Part shown: one piece after another, positions 11,242 through 22,739 of the stretch | How positions within the stretch are numbered: position 1 is the first letter of the stretch | Layout of the letters: each line of letters opens with the position of its first letter | Source: Primulina eburnea | Lineage: Eukaryota; Streptophyta; Magnoliopsida; Lamiales; Gesneriaceae | Length of the DNA: 64,000 nt | Assembly (NCBI RefSeq): GCF_022965805.1 | Contig: NC_133110.1 | Span: forward strand, 33,294,317-33,358,316 | Direction: 5' to 3' | Made by a program: the position numbers and the translations under genes | The notes under the pieces: model-generated | Told to the model about the DNA's origin: nothing | Databases searched by the model: none | What the model saw: the letters and a program-made list of their open reading frames with translations, nothing else

Positions 11242-11900
11242 CGCACACATACATTTTTACACACACTAATACATGCCTACACACACAATTCACTCCTTCC
11301 CATTTATGTTTATTCTTTTAACCGTGTTCTGTCTGGTCCCCATCGGTGGATATAAAACCCTGTTCTGGCCTCATCCCTTTGAGGACTAACATATTGAGGA
11401 CAATTTTACCATAGAAATGAGATGAGTAACAGTGTTGTGTTTGTTCTGAATTATTCTGATTTGCCTCTGAAGTGCTCTGATTCGTCTGATACCCTTTGTC
11501 TTATATTTGATTCGAATTTTTTATGATAATTTAAAAGTAATAAGTTTTTAGAAGTTTGTTAAAAATATGTTCTAAGAAAATTAAGTTCTAGATGTATATT
11601 TGGAAATCGATCGAATCCCATTTGCTGAGTATTTCCTAAAACATTCACCCCTTACTACTTTCATATAAGAATGAAGAGCAACTGAATGAGGAGGAACAAG
11701 AAGCTTTCTGAGGATGGTAATCGATGGACAAGATCAAGAATCAAGATTTTTACCTTTTCTTTTGTTTAGTTTCCGCAATACTATGATGCAATTGTTGTTC
11801 TATTGTCTTTGTAAAGACAATGTTATATTTATGAAAATACTGGTTTATTTGGATTTTCGATACGAGGCTTATTGTTTTCAAGTAATAGTGCTCGCGGAAT

Positions 11901-12385
11901 TCTGATATTCTATTAAAAAATTAAATACGAATATTAAAATACGGAAAAATTTATCCGAAAATTCAAATGGGTTCTTATCCTTAACACAAAGTAAGCAGAT
12001 GTATTTCAGGGAATTTTTGCATGAGAAGTCTAACTGACTGATTAATGATTCGGTAGGCTTCACAAATAAGTCATCCTCTTAATTTCAATTGGTCTACGAA
12101 GATAAACGATTTTTAGTTCGGTAGACCTCGAGAGAGAATTAAGTAAATTTAGTTTTTTTTTTTGTTAAAGACTTCGGTTGGTCTTTTGTTAAACCACCAA
12201 ACATAATTGATCTTACACATAGTTTGCATGCTATTTCGTTAGCTCGAGAATCTACTCAATGCACACCGAATGGTAGTAGCTGCGAGTTCTCACGTCATTA
12301 AAAAAAAATAAGATTACAAGAAGTTGCACCATCTACCTACTTTTATGAGTCAACAGTTCATTTGTTACTAATCTCTACTTTGAGT
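11901..12385. other. Spacer without a recognised feature
   Basis: AT-rich DNA with only chance ORFs. It may contain the unlocated 3' edge of the split LTR. Confidence 0.4.
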
Positions 12386-12537
12386 GGGTCTTATGTGAGA
12401 TGGGTCAACCCTACCGATATTCACAATAAAAAGTAATACTCTTAGCATAAAAAGTAATACTTTTTCATAGATGACCCAAATAAGAGATCAGTCTCACAAA
12501 TACGACCCGTGAGACAGTCTCACACAAGTTTTTGTCC
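12386..12537. mobile_element. MITE-like repeat, copy 1 (GTGAGAC palindromic ends)
   Basis: The block GATATTCACAATAAAAAGTA...AGCATAAAAAGTAATA...GATGACCCAAATAAGAGATC recurs at 58,198-58,376, and its termini carry GTGAGAC/GTCTCAC inverted motifs. This copy lacks the second GTGAGA-GTCTCAC segment near its left end, as if deleted between two GTGAGA motifs. From memory this repeat family is very common in many dicot genomes. I could not define a target duplication. Confidence 0.65.
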
Positions 12538-12539
12538 TC

Positions 12540-13221
12540 TTCTTTTATACTATTATTTTGTGTGTGTTGATTTTCAAAACTATAGAAAAGTTTAGACCAC
12601 AAATTTCCTAATTATAACATTAAATATATATTATATATTATATTATATTCTCATAAAAGTGAGGATGATAGGTAAAATTTTCCAATTATGAAAAGACCAC
12701 ATGACCCTTAATGTACATAAATTAGAAAATATTAAAGAAATGTTAAAATGATATATTTGTAAAATTTCTAAAATGAAAAGGACATACATGTAAAATCAAA
12801 TCAACTTTTTGGTATTGATATATATCTATATCTATATTAAAAACTTAAAATATCACATGAATATTAATATATTTACAATGATAAAAAAACAAAATTGAAA
12901 ACATTACCCTTCATCTACATAATTTATGAAATAGTAAAGAATATGCTTATAAGATATATTTGTAAAATTTATAAAATGAGAAAGATATACATATAAAATC
13001 AAATCAACAACTACGAAATTAATATGAACAGAATTGACAATTTTTTTAATGAAAATTTTGTTAGTCATCAATCATACATTAATGTTGCTTTTACCAATTA
13101 AAATATATGGAATTATCCTTAGCAAATATAACTACAGTAATTATGTCTATAACACTTGGTAAAAATTTTATAATTATACTATTATTTTCATGTGCTTACA
13201 TATAAAATAATCAAATTTTTA

Positions 13222-13289
<68 letters not shown>

Positions 13290-13425
13290 AAAAATTATAA
13301 TCAAATCAACTTGTTATATTTAATTTGTATCTATATTTTATTATTTATATATAAATTTAACACAGAAAACACCACATGGGTATTAATATTTTGATGATGT
13401 TAAAAAAACATAATTTCCTGTTGAT
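12540..13425. other. AT-rich spacer
   Basis: Nothing coding. It contains a TA microsatellite (next entry). The last bases (13,426-13,430, GATGG) are the left target duplication of the 42-kb nest. Confidence 0.5.
13229..13287. repeat. (TA)n / (TATG)n microsatellite
   Basis: About 48 bp of alternating TA followed by TATGTATGTATG. Confidence 0.95.
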
Positions 13426-13611
13426 GATGGTGTTGAGGATCGAAGTTGAGTTTAGAGGGGGGGTGAATAAACTCTACTCGTTTTTCTTTCTATTCTGATG
13501 AGGTACTAAAATCCTGTTAGGGATAGTAGTTTATCTTGTGCATATACTTTCACCTGATTACAATAAAACGTGCGGAAACAATCTGATGAAGTAGTTGAAA
13601 GACAATAAAAC

Positions 13612-15049
13612 TGTAGTGACCCGTTCCAGAATCACCTACTAATCAAGAACTAAGCATGCGATTAACTTAATTAATAGTAATCAGAGATAACAGCGGAAAT
13701 AAGGCTAACGACAATAGTTATACAACCCAATCGAAATCAGAACAACTCAAAAAATATATATTCGGTACAACCATATCGAATAAAATAGTACTGAAAACTA
13801 AACCAACCAGCTACTCACGTCCTCCTCCTCCTCCTCCTGAGCTGTCCAACCTGAGGCCTGTCCCATGGGAATGGGGTGTCCAAGATAAACAAAACCGAGG
13901 ACGTGAGCGATAAGAACGCCCAGTACAAAAGTATGAGTATACAAACCTATATGAAATGCACATGCTATGATATGATACCAGGGTAGTCAAGAAAACAGGA
14001 GTAACAAAGGATCTCAAAATGCTCAGTCTAGAGGCGCCAAGTGGATAGTGCCGCGCGGTACTCCTCTGGGTCACTGCATCCACTACAAGAACAGACGTGG
14101 ACCTAAAATGTCCCGGATCACCGAAGCCCTCCGGACCCGTCGGCCACTGTGTACTCTCGGTGTCCATGCGTCCACAAGACAAGACAGGGCTGAGCGGCCC
14201 CACAAGATATAGCTTATCTCGAAAGAGATACAGCTCAACAGTAAAGGCTATCTCAAAGGAGATACGGCTCAACATGAAATGCAACATGCATCATAAAACG
14301 TGACATAATAGCATGCATCATATGACATATATCAATGCACCACATAATCATGCAACACATATAAGGATGTATACTCGACCAGGATATCTCGGATAGTACT
14401 TTCGTACCTCTATCACAGCAAGCCTAGCCTTACGCAACACCGCTAATCAGGTCTAGAACAAGCCTACGCATCAAAAGCATACCCAATGAACAATACTACC
14501 ATGCTAGACTAGCAAAACCAGTACTACCAAAGGTTTAGGGTTTACCTTCGTCCGTCGACAGCCCTTTGATGTCGATTGCCTCGTAACTCAGGCGTCGCTA
14601 CGCTACCAATCCTGGCAGCTCTTGGCTATCGCTCGACCAACAACTAACCCTAGAAACCTTCCAAACCTCTCAACTAGGAGACACAACTTCAAGAATTTGC
14701 AATCCAAAATGAGGAATTCCGAGCACTATTTATAGGCTATGTTCGGATCCACCGAACACACTTCGGAACGTCCGAACTCCTACGTGTCCATCGGCTCTTG
14801 ACACCTCATGATCGGATCCACCGAACCTACACTTCCGATCATCCGAACTTGCATGCAAACTGACGTGTCGATCAACTCTTGACACCTCATGATCGGATCC
14901 ACCGAACCCACTTCGGATCGTCCGAACTCTTCGGTGCTACCGAACCATCTTCGGTCCGTCCGATCATGACCATGGTCAAAATTACACATTAAACCTTCTT
15001 AATCACCATTAATCCGTTAATTACCCAATTTGGAATTCAGGCTACTACA
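13612..15049 (-). repeat. Element A 3' LTR (1438 bp)
   Basis: TG...CA ends; nearly identical to the copy at 19,730-21,173. Six CCT units at 13,820-13,838 correspond to eight triplets (one of them ACT) in the other copy. The 158-codon minus ORF inside it lies in LTR sequence and is present in both copies. Confidence 0.96.
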
Positions 15050-15061
15050 TTCTTCCCCCCT
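15050..15061 (-). promoter_or_regulatory. Element A polypurine tract
   Basis: AAGGGGGGAAGAA on the minus strand directly abuts the 3' LTR. Confidence 0.85.
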
Positions 15062-15211
15062 TAAAAAGATTTCGTCCTCGAAATCAAGTTTAGAGGATGA
15101 ACAAAAAGGAGTAACAACCTTGTTATTATATCTCAATTGTTGCTAAACACAACTGATATTTAGATTACAACGGAAAACACACACACATCCATATTACAAC
15201 CATAATACAAC

Positions 15212-17071
15212 TCAAAAGAGCTCTGGATGCTCCGAACGCATACGACTCTCTAGCTCCCAAGTGGCTTCTTCAGTGCCTCTGCGCTGCCACTGAACTAAGA
15301 CAAGAGGAATGATCTTATTCCGCAATACCTTGTCTTTGCGATCGAGAATCCGCACTGGTCGTTCCACGTAAGACAAATCCGTATTTAGTTGAACTTCAGA
15401 TGGATGCAAGATGTGAGACTCATCTGCTACATATCGTCTCAACAAAGATACGTGGAACACATCATGAATCCCAGACAGATACGGAGGTAATGCTAACCTG
15501 TAAGCCAAATCTCCCACACATTCCAGAATCTCAAAAGGACCAATAAATCTCGGAGATAGCTTACCCTTGAGACCAAATCTCAAAATCCGGCGAAAAGGCG
15601 AAACTCGGAGAAACACTTTCTCACCTGGCTGAAAATAAAGAGGTCGCCGCTTGGTGTTCGCATAACTAGCCTGTCGATCCTGAGCGATCTTAATCCGCTT
15701 CTTGATTACTGCAACCTTATCAATAGCCTGCTGGACTAACTCCGGTCCCTCAACATGTCGTTCCCCAACTTCATCCCAAAATAATGGAGTACGACAACGT
15801 CGCCCATACAACGCCTCAAATGGTGCCATACCAATACTACGATGATAGCTGTTGTTGTACGCGAACTCAATCAAAGGCAAATGATCCTGCCAAGCGGTTC
15901 CGAAATCCATCACACAAGCTCGCATCATATCCTCAAGTGTACGGATAGTCCTCTCCGTCTGACCGTCGGTCTCTGGATGATAAGCTGTACTCAAACTTAG
16001 TGAAGTGCCCAATGCTGACTGGAAACTACCCCAAAATCGTGAGGTAAAACGAGGATCTCTGTCACTGACAATACTAACTGGCACCCCATGCAAACGTACA
16101 ATCTCTTGAATGTACAATCGAGCCATACGATCGAAAGTGAAATCACGGTTATATGGCAGAAAATGAGCAGACTTGGTGAGTCGATCCACCACTACCCAAA
16201 TAGCATCACTATTCCTCGAAGACAATGGTAAGTGAGTAATGAAGTCCATCGCAATATGCTCCCACTTCCATTCAGGAATAGGTAAGTTCAGCAATAATCC
16301 TCCCGGTCGACGGTGCTCTGCCTTAACCTGCTGACAAACAAGACACTTGGAAACAAACTGATAAACGCTGCGCTTCATCCCTTTCCACCAAAATCGTGTC
16401 CTCAAATCTTTATACATTTTGTTGCTTCCTGGATGGACACTCAACTTGCTTCGATGGGCCTGAGATAAAATCTCTTCCCTCAAAGTATCATCTTCTGGTA
16501 CTACAACCCGATTAGACAAACACAGAAGACCATTAGACTGATAATGGAAATTACTATCTCCACCAGCCAACCGAGCTAATCTCTGAGTCTTGAGATCAGA
16601 CATCTGAGCATCTCGAGTCCGAGCGAACAAAGCTGGCTCAGATAAAATGGTAGCAACACGAATGCTCTCCATACCTTTCCGATGTTTGAAATTAAATCCC
16701 AATGAACAACAATCCTGGATAGTACTAATCATAGCACTGGTCTGAAGTGCAGAGGCTCTCACCTTGCGACTAAGAGCATCGGCTGTGAGATTCGCAGAAC
16801 CTGGATGGTATTTGATCTCGCAGTCATAATCTTTAAGTAGATCCATCCAACGACGTTGTCTCATGTTCAACTCAGCCTGAGTGAACAGATACTTCAGACT
16901 CTTATGATCAGTAAAAATTTCAAACTTAACCCCGTACAAGTAATGACGCCAGATCTTCAGCGCGAACACAATAGCAGCTAATTCTAGATCATGAATAGGG
17001 TACTTCTCCTCGTGAGGTTTCAGCTGCCTAGAAGCGTAAGCGATCACATGACCATTCTGCGTACAACACAC
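15212..17071 (-). pseudogene. Element A pol, second part: RNase H, integrase, chromodomain-like tail
   Basis: This continues element A's polyprotein in the -1 frame after the slippage site, from [19 protein letters not shown]. RNase H ([18 protein letters not shown]) is followed by integrase: the HHCC finger ([22 protein letters not shown]), first Asp in MDFITHLP, second in VSDRDPRF and Glu in [14 protein letters not shown]. The C-terminus carries [20 protein letters not shown] and a short chromodomain-like tail, [18 protein letters not shown]. All catalytic residues are present, so one nucleotide separates this copy from a full gag-pol. Confidence 0.93.
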
Positions 17072-19631
17072 ACCCTAAGCCTTGAAAAGAGGCATCGGTG
17101 TAAACACTGAAACCATCAGATCCTGACGGTAACGCCAAAACAGGTGCAGAAGTCAGAAGTCGACGAAGCTCTCTGAAACTATCTTCGCACTCAGATGACC
17201 ACTCAAATGGAACATCCTTCCGAGTAAGTTGCGTCAATGGTCTAGCTACCTGAGAGAAATTCACAATGAAGCGACGATAATACCCTGTCAGACCTAGAAA
17301 ACTACGGATTTCAGCCACCGTCGTCGGACGTGACCAATTCAGCACTGCTTCGATCTTGCTGGGATCCACAGAAATTCCTTCCTTGGAAATCATATGACCA
17401 AGGAATACTACACGATCAATCCAGAACTCGCACTTACTCAGCTTAGCATACAATTGCTTCTCGCGAAGAATCTGCAACACAATCCTCAAGTGCTGGATAT
17501 GCTCTTCCACACTGTGAGAATAAATCAAGATATCATCGATGAAAACCACAACAAACTGATCCAGAAAATCCCGAAAGACTCGGTTCATTAGATCCATGAA
17601 CACTGCTGGCGCATTCGTCAATCCAAATGGCATAACTAGAAACTCGTAATGCCCATATCGAGTACGAAATGCAGTCTTGGAAATATCATCATCTCTAACT
17701 CTCATCTGATGATAACCCGATCGCAAGTCAATCTTGGAGTAAACAGAGGTACCCTGAAGCTGATCGAACAAATCATCGATACGAGGTAATGGATACTTGT
17801 TTTTGATCGTCACACGATTCAGCTGGCGATAATCAATGCACAATCGCATAGATCCATCTTTCTTCTTGACAAACAATACTGGAGCTCCCCAGGGTGAAAC
17901 ACTCGGGCGAATATAACCTTTATCCAGAAGATCCTGCAATTGCTGCTTCAATTCTCTCATCTCTGACGGAGCAAGACGATATGGGGCACGAGAAATCGGT
18001 GCAGTCCCTGGCATTAACTCAATGCCAAATTCCACCTCTCTAACCGGAGGAAAACCAGGAATCTCATCTGGGAAAACATCAGGAAATTCACAAACCACTG
18101 GAATATCCTCTATACCAACACTACCTGTGGAGGTATCAATCGCATAGATGAGGTAGCCTTCCCCGCCCGCCTCTAAAGCACGACAGGCTTTCAGAGCAGA
18201 TACCACTGGCATCGGAGGTCGCGCTCCCTCACCATAGAAAAACCAACTAGAGCTCTCAGTCGTACGAAACTGAACAAGCTTCTGGTAACAATCCACGGTA
18301 GCTCGGTAGGTAGTCAACAGGTCTATACCTAGAATACAATCAAAATCTTCCATCTCTAGGATCATAAGATTCGCAATCAATTCGTTACCCTCAAAATCTA
18401 AGGGACAACCCATCACTAGACGCTTCGCTAACACCGAATGACCCATCGGGGTAGAAACAGAAAGAATGACGTCTAGAGAAACATACGGTAACTTATGACG
18501 CTTAACAAATCGTGCAGAAATGAATGAATGTGATGCTCCGGTATCAATAAGAACAAAAGCAGCAATACCACATAAACGAAAAGTACCTGCTATGACTCTC
18601 TCCGTTTCATCTGCAGCCTGATCCTGGTTCAGCGCAAAAACCTGACCTTGGGCACGAGGTCGAAGATTTGAACTACCCACTGCCTGACCCTGCCTCCTCT
18701 GCTGAACAGTCGTCTGAGATCCGGAACCAGATCCTGCTCCACCTCGCAACTGAGGACAATTCTTCTTGAGATGACCCATCTCTCCGCACTGAAAACAAGC
18801 TCCCGCGGCTGATCGGCATTGCTCCGATGGATGGTTCTTCCCACAATGCACACAAGAAACCTTCTTCTTACCAAAGCGGAAAACACCGCTAGACCGTGAT
18901 CCAGATCCAGAAGAAGAAGAACCAGATTTCTTGAAAGATTGAGATCGAGGGCTCAAAGTACTCGGAGGTCTAGAAGAAAGAATAGCCCTACCACGCTGGA
19001 GACTGATCTCTGCCTGGCGACACCGGTTCACTAACCCATCATAAGAAGTAGGATTATCACAGACAGTGACTCGATCAAAAATCTCCTGGTTAAGACCCTG
19101 GAGAAAATGGTCATACTTGGCCTCAGAACTGCCACTGATATGAGGGGCAAAGGGTAACAACTCGAAGAACTTCTGCTGATATTCATCAACAGACATACTC
19201 CCCTGCTTAAGATTCAGGAGCTCAATCGTCTTTGCCTGGCGAAGGGCTGGAGGAAAATACAGCTGCATGAAAGCTGCACGAAAATCGGCCCAAGTCACCC
19301 TACCCTGAGACTGGACTATCGGCGCAGAAGTCGATCGCCACCACTTGCGCGCACGGCCCTCGAGAAAAAAACCAAGGGTCTCCATCTGCTGCTCCTCGGT
19401 GCACTGGAATGCACGGAAACAACTCTCCATGCGCTCTAACCAATCCTCAGCATCATCGGGAGTCTCACCGCCGACTAAAGGCTTAGGCCCCATCTGAATG
19501 AAACGGTGCAAATCAAAACGCCTAGGACCATCCCGACGCTGACGATGTTCACGATGACGCCTACGATCGTCCTGGTCACCCCAACGACCTACACTTCCCT
19601 GACTACTCTCATCACCAAAGTGGTCAGCCAT
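17028..19631 (-). pseudogene. Element A gag-pol, first part: Gag, protease, RT
   Basis: I place the start at [10 protein letters not shown] (19,631), which aligns with element B's start. The earlier in-frame Met overlaps the leader. Gag contains [14 protein letters not shown] and [10 protein letters not shown], then two zinc knuckles ([13 protein letters not shown] and [14 protein letters not shown]). The protease has [14 protein letters not shown] has [30 protein letters not shown] and the catalytic FIDD in [12 protein letters not shown]. RNase H begins at VYTDAS. The frame is lost right after FQGLGCVL: compared with element B there is one extra nucleotide in a TGTGTGT run near 17,063-17,072. 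Otherwise it is intact. Confidence 0.93.
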
Positions 19632-19713
19632 CGCTACAAGATAGAATGGGGAAAATGGTAAAATGGTCAACGAAAATCCCAAAACAGAATCTATATCCCA
19701 AAATCGTAAGCAT

Positions 19714-19725
19714 GCTCTGATACCA
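19714..19725 (-). promoter_or_regulatory. Element A primer binding site (initiator tRNA-Met)
   Basis: TGGTATCAGAGC on the minus strand, four bases after the 5' LTR. Confidence 0.9.
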
Positions 19726-19729
19726 TAAA

Positions 19730-21173
19730 TGTAGTGACCCGTTCCAGAATCACCTACTAATCAAGAACTAAGCATGCGATTAACTTAATTAATAGTAATC
19801 AGAGATAACAGCGGAAATAAGGCTAACGACAATAGTTATACAACCCAATCGAAATCAGAACAACTCAAAAAATATATATTCGGTACAACCATATCGAATA
19901 AAATAGTACTGAAAACTAAACCAACCAGCTACTCACGTCCTCCTCCTCCTACTCCTCCTCCTGAGCTGTCCAACCTGAGGCCTGCCCCGTGGGAATGGGG
20001 TGTCCAAGATAAACAAAACCGAGGACGTGAGCGATAAGAACGCCCAGTACAAAAGTATGAGTATACAAACCTATATGAAATGCACATGCTATGATATGAT
20101 ACCAGGGTAGTCAAGAAAACAGGAGTAACAAAGGATCTCAAAATGCTCAGTCTAGAGGCGCCAAGTGGATAGTGCCGCGCGGTACTCCTCTGGGTCACTG
20201 CATCCACTACAAGAACAGACGTGGACCTAAAATGTCCCGGATCACCGAAGCCCTCCGGACCCGTCGGCCACTGTGTACTCTCGGTGTCCATGCGTCCACA
20301 AGACAAGACAGGGCTGAGCGGCCCCACAAGATATAGCTTATCTCGAAAGAGATACAGCTCAACAGTAAAGGCTATCTCAAAGGAGATACGGCTCAACATG
20401 AAATGCAACATGCATCATAAAACGTGACATAATAGCATGCATCATATGACATATATCAATGCACCACATAATCATGCAACACATATAAGGATGTATACTC
20501 GACCAGGATATCTCGGATAGTACTTTCGTACCTCTATCACAGCAAGCCTAGCCTTATGCAACACCGCTAATCAGGTCTAGAACAAGCCTACGCATCAAAA
20601 GCATACCCAATGAACAATACTACCATGCTAGACTAGCAAAACCAGTACTACCAAAGGTTTAGGGTTTACCTTCGTCCGTCGACAGCCCTTTGATGTCGAT
20701 TGCCTCGTAACTCAGGCGTCGCTACGCTACCAATCCTGGCAGCTCTTGGCTATCGCTCGACCAACAACTAACCCTAGAAACCTTCCAAACCTCTCAACTA
20801 GGAGACACAACTTCAAGAATTTGCAATCCAAAATGAGGAATTCCGAGCACTATTTATAGGCTATGTTCGGATCCACCGAACACACTTCGGAACGTCCGAA
20901 CTCCTACGTGTCCATCGGCTCTTGACACCTCATGATCGGATCCACCGAACCTACACTTCAGATCATCCGAACTTGCATGCAAACTGACGTGTCGATCAAC
21001 TCTTGACACCTCATGATCGGATCCACCGAACCCACTTCGGATCGTCCGAACTCTTCGGTGCTACCGAACCATCTTCGGTCCGTCCGATCATGACCATGGT
21101 CAAAATTACACATTAAACCTTCTTAATCACCATTAATCCGTTAATTACCCAATTTGGAATTCAGGCTACTACA
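19730..21173 (-). repeat. Element A 5' LTR (1444 bp)
   Basis: Promoter-bearing LTR. On the minus strand CCTATAAATA at 20,851-20,860 is the likely TATA box. Immediately upstream of it (higher coordinates, 20,865-21,090) lie repeated TTCGGA/TCCGAA palindromic motifs. Confidence 0.96.
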
Positions 21174-22006
21174 AAAACAGTAGGCAACAGTTGTTTATGG
21201 AAGTTCGAAAATAAACTCTTCTACGTCTCCCCTTCTCCTGTTTCCAGAAGGTATAACTAAAAGACTTTGGATATTACAGTACAGCTCTTGTACACACCCA
21301 CTTCAGAAGGACTTACACCTCAGCCTACTGAAACTCTTAGTTACTCAACTCACAAAAATGCGAAACACAAAGTTCTGAAAAGACTCTTTTCAGATTACAA
21401 ACTCTTCTTGATAAAGTATAAGTGATGTAAAGATTGTGAAGAGTGTAAGAATCAGTAGCATAAGATGATCTCCAAAAGATCAGATAAAAGCTATGAAGCG
21501 TGTGCTACTTTTCTTTGTGTTGAACTCTAAGTATTCAAGGAATATCGAGATTGTCTTATCAGTGAAAAATAGCTTTGATCCTTGAAGAATAATGTTAAGC
21601 GAAGAGTCGTGTCGTATAAGGATTTGATCCATGTATATATAATCGACTGAGTTCAACGTTCACAATCAGAGGATGTCCTCAGATAGCTGATACAATCAGC
21701 TTTATTACCAAAAGAGGTTCCTGCACAAAAAGCTATAAAACAATCAGTCTTGTTTTATACTTAATTGGGTAAAGTGCATTAAATGACTCCGTATAGTATT
21801 TAATGCTGCAATTAATACTAGTACTAGGAACTCTTTAACGGTAACAATAAAGGTAGCAACGTTAGGAAACGTCCTCTACTGGTTTTGTAATACTATCCTT
21901 TCTACTGGTTTAGTTTTATTAGACCAGTAGCTTCTGATAAGATAGTCTATTGTTTTGGTCTGCTGGTTTTAGTTAATTATCGCCACAATAAAATTCATGT
22001 CTAACA

Positions 22007-22017
22007 ATTTCCCCCTT
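22007..22017 (-). promoter_or_regulatory. Element E polypurine tract
   Basis: AAAGGGGGAAAT on the minus strand immediately precedes the 3' LTR and is the expected plus-strand primer for reverse transcription. Confidence 0.85.
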
Positions 22018-22091
22018 TGTGGTGATGCCAAAACCTAAACAGTAGAAAGTCGTTAAATAAAGCAGATAATCATTTAAACAAAAGGATAATG

Positions 22092-22739
22092 TCAATAAAG
22101 TATCAAAGAAAATGAGCAATCAGTTTCAATATCCCTGTAGATGACTTCTTCATTCTGAGGTTCTTGAAATCTTCTGTTTGAAGGTTCAGCTTCATCTTCT
22201 GATTGTCTAGCTCCTGCTGGATCTCCTCTATCTTCCCCCTTTTTGGCATCAGCCGCAACTACATGGGCGAAGAGATCATTCATTCTTCCAGATATGTTCT
22301 GAATGCCATTGGTTAGCATCTCCAGATACGGAGTTTGAGAAGAGATGCGATCATTCAGTGTAGTGAGAGATTGATTTTGTGAATCAATCTTGGCATCCAT
22401 AAGTTCCAAAGAAGTGGAAAATGATCGAAAGAGATCATCATGCTCGGTGATTCGGTTGAGTATATCAGTTTGAGCAAGCACGATGTTACTGTGAGTTCTC
22501 GATATAGCCTGTCTGAAAACGACGGTTTCAGCATACATCTTGTCCATGGTTTCCGCCGTGTTATAGATGTGTTTGCCCATTCGTTCTCTGAAAGATTGAG
22601 CACCACTGAATTCTGAAATGTTTTCACAGGACATTCGTTTCACTAAGTCAAATACGTTGTTGAGTTCCCGTTGTAGAGACTCAATCTGAAATTCCAGGTT
22701 AAATGCATCTGATTCCGGGGAGGGAGTTCGCACAAGCAT
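22092..22739 (-). pseudogene. Element E extra ORF, C-terminal coiled-coil part (frameshifted)
   Basis: This is a different frame from the preceding ORF, overlapping its end, and it reads SDAFNLEFQIESLQREL where the first frame turns to unlike sequence. I therefore read the two as one original ORF split by a frameshift near 22,740. The 215-codon segment is helical, with heptad-like spacing (LDAKIDSQNQSLTTLNDRI-like region), and ends in a hydrophilic tail with EDRGDPAGARQSEDEAEP. The likely role is oligomerisation. Its function is unknown. Confidence 0.7.

Larger units (their letters stand above)
7454..11900 (+). repeat. Remnant of a Ty3-type LTR, split by the hAT element
   Basis: The sequence begins TGTAGAGCCC at 7454, a common start for plant Ty3 LTRs, and runs to the hAT target site at 7940. 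It resumes after 11,249. The right part contains a purine-rich block preceded by TGCTGAGTATTTCC...ATTCACCCCTTACT (about 11,620-11,660), also present in the solo LTR at 3.4-4.5 kb. I cannot place the 3' end or a target duplication, so the right limit is approximate. The element must predate the hAT insertion. Confidence 0.45.
13612..21173 (-). mobile_element. Element A: young Ty3/gypsy (Tekay-like chromovirus), 7562 bp
   Basis: The LTRs are at 13,612-15,049 (3') and 19,730-21,173 (5'), with target duplication AAAAC at 13,607-13,611 and 21,174-21,178. It is inserted in the 3' LTR of E. The LTRs differ by four substitutions and one 6-bp change in a CCT microsatellite, by my count, so the insertion is recent. 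PBS, gag-pol and PPT are all present, but gag-pol has a 1-nt frameshift. It is closely related to element B in the same nest. Confidence 0.96.
13431..22006 (-). repeat. Element E 3' LTR, interrupted by element A
   Basis: The two pieces, 13,431-13,611 and 21,179-22,006, join across element A's target duplication AAAAC and then align end to end with the 5' LTR at 54,597-55,603. The intact copy has ATAAAACAGTAGGCAGC where A is inserted here, which proves the insertion point. Confidence 0.95.

Noticed and set aside
13811..14287. 158-codon minus ORF, repeated at 19,929-20,411
   Set aside because: Lies inside both LTRs of element A; a chance ORF in transcribed LTR sequence, not in B.
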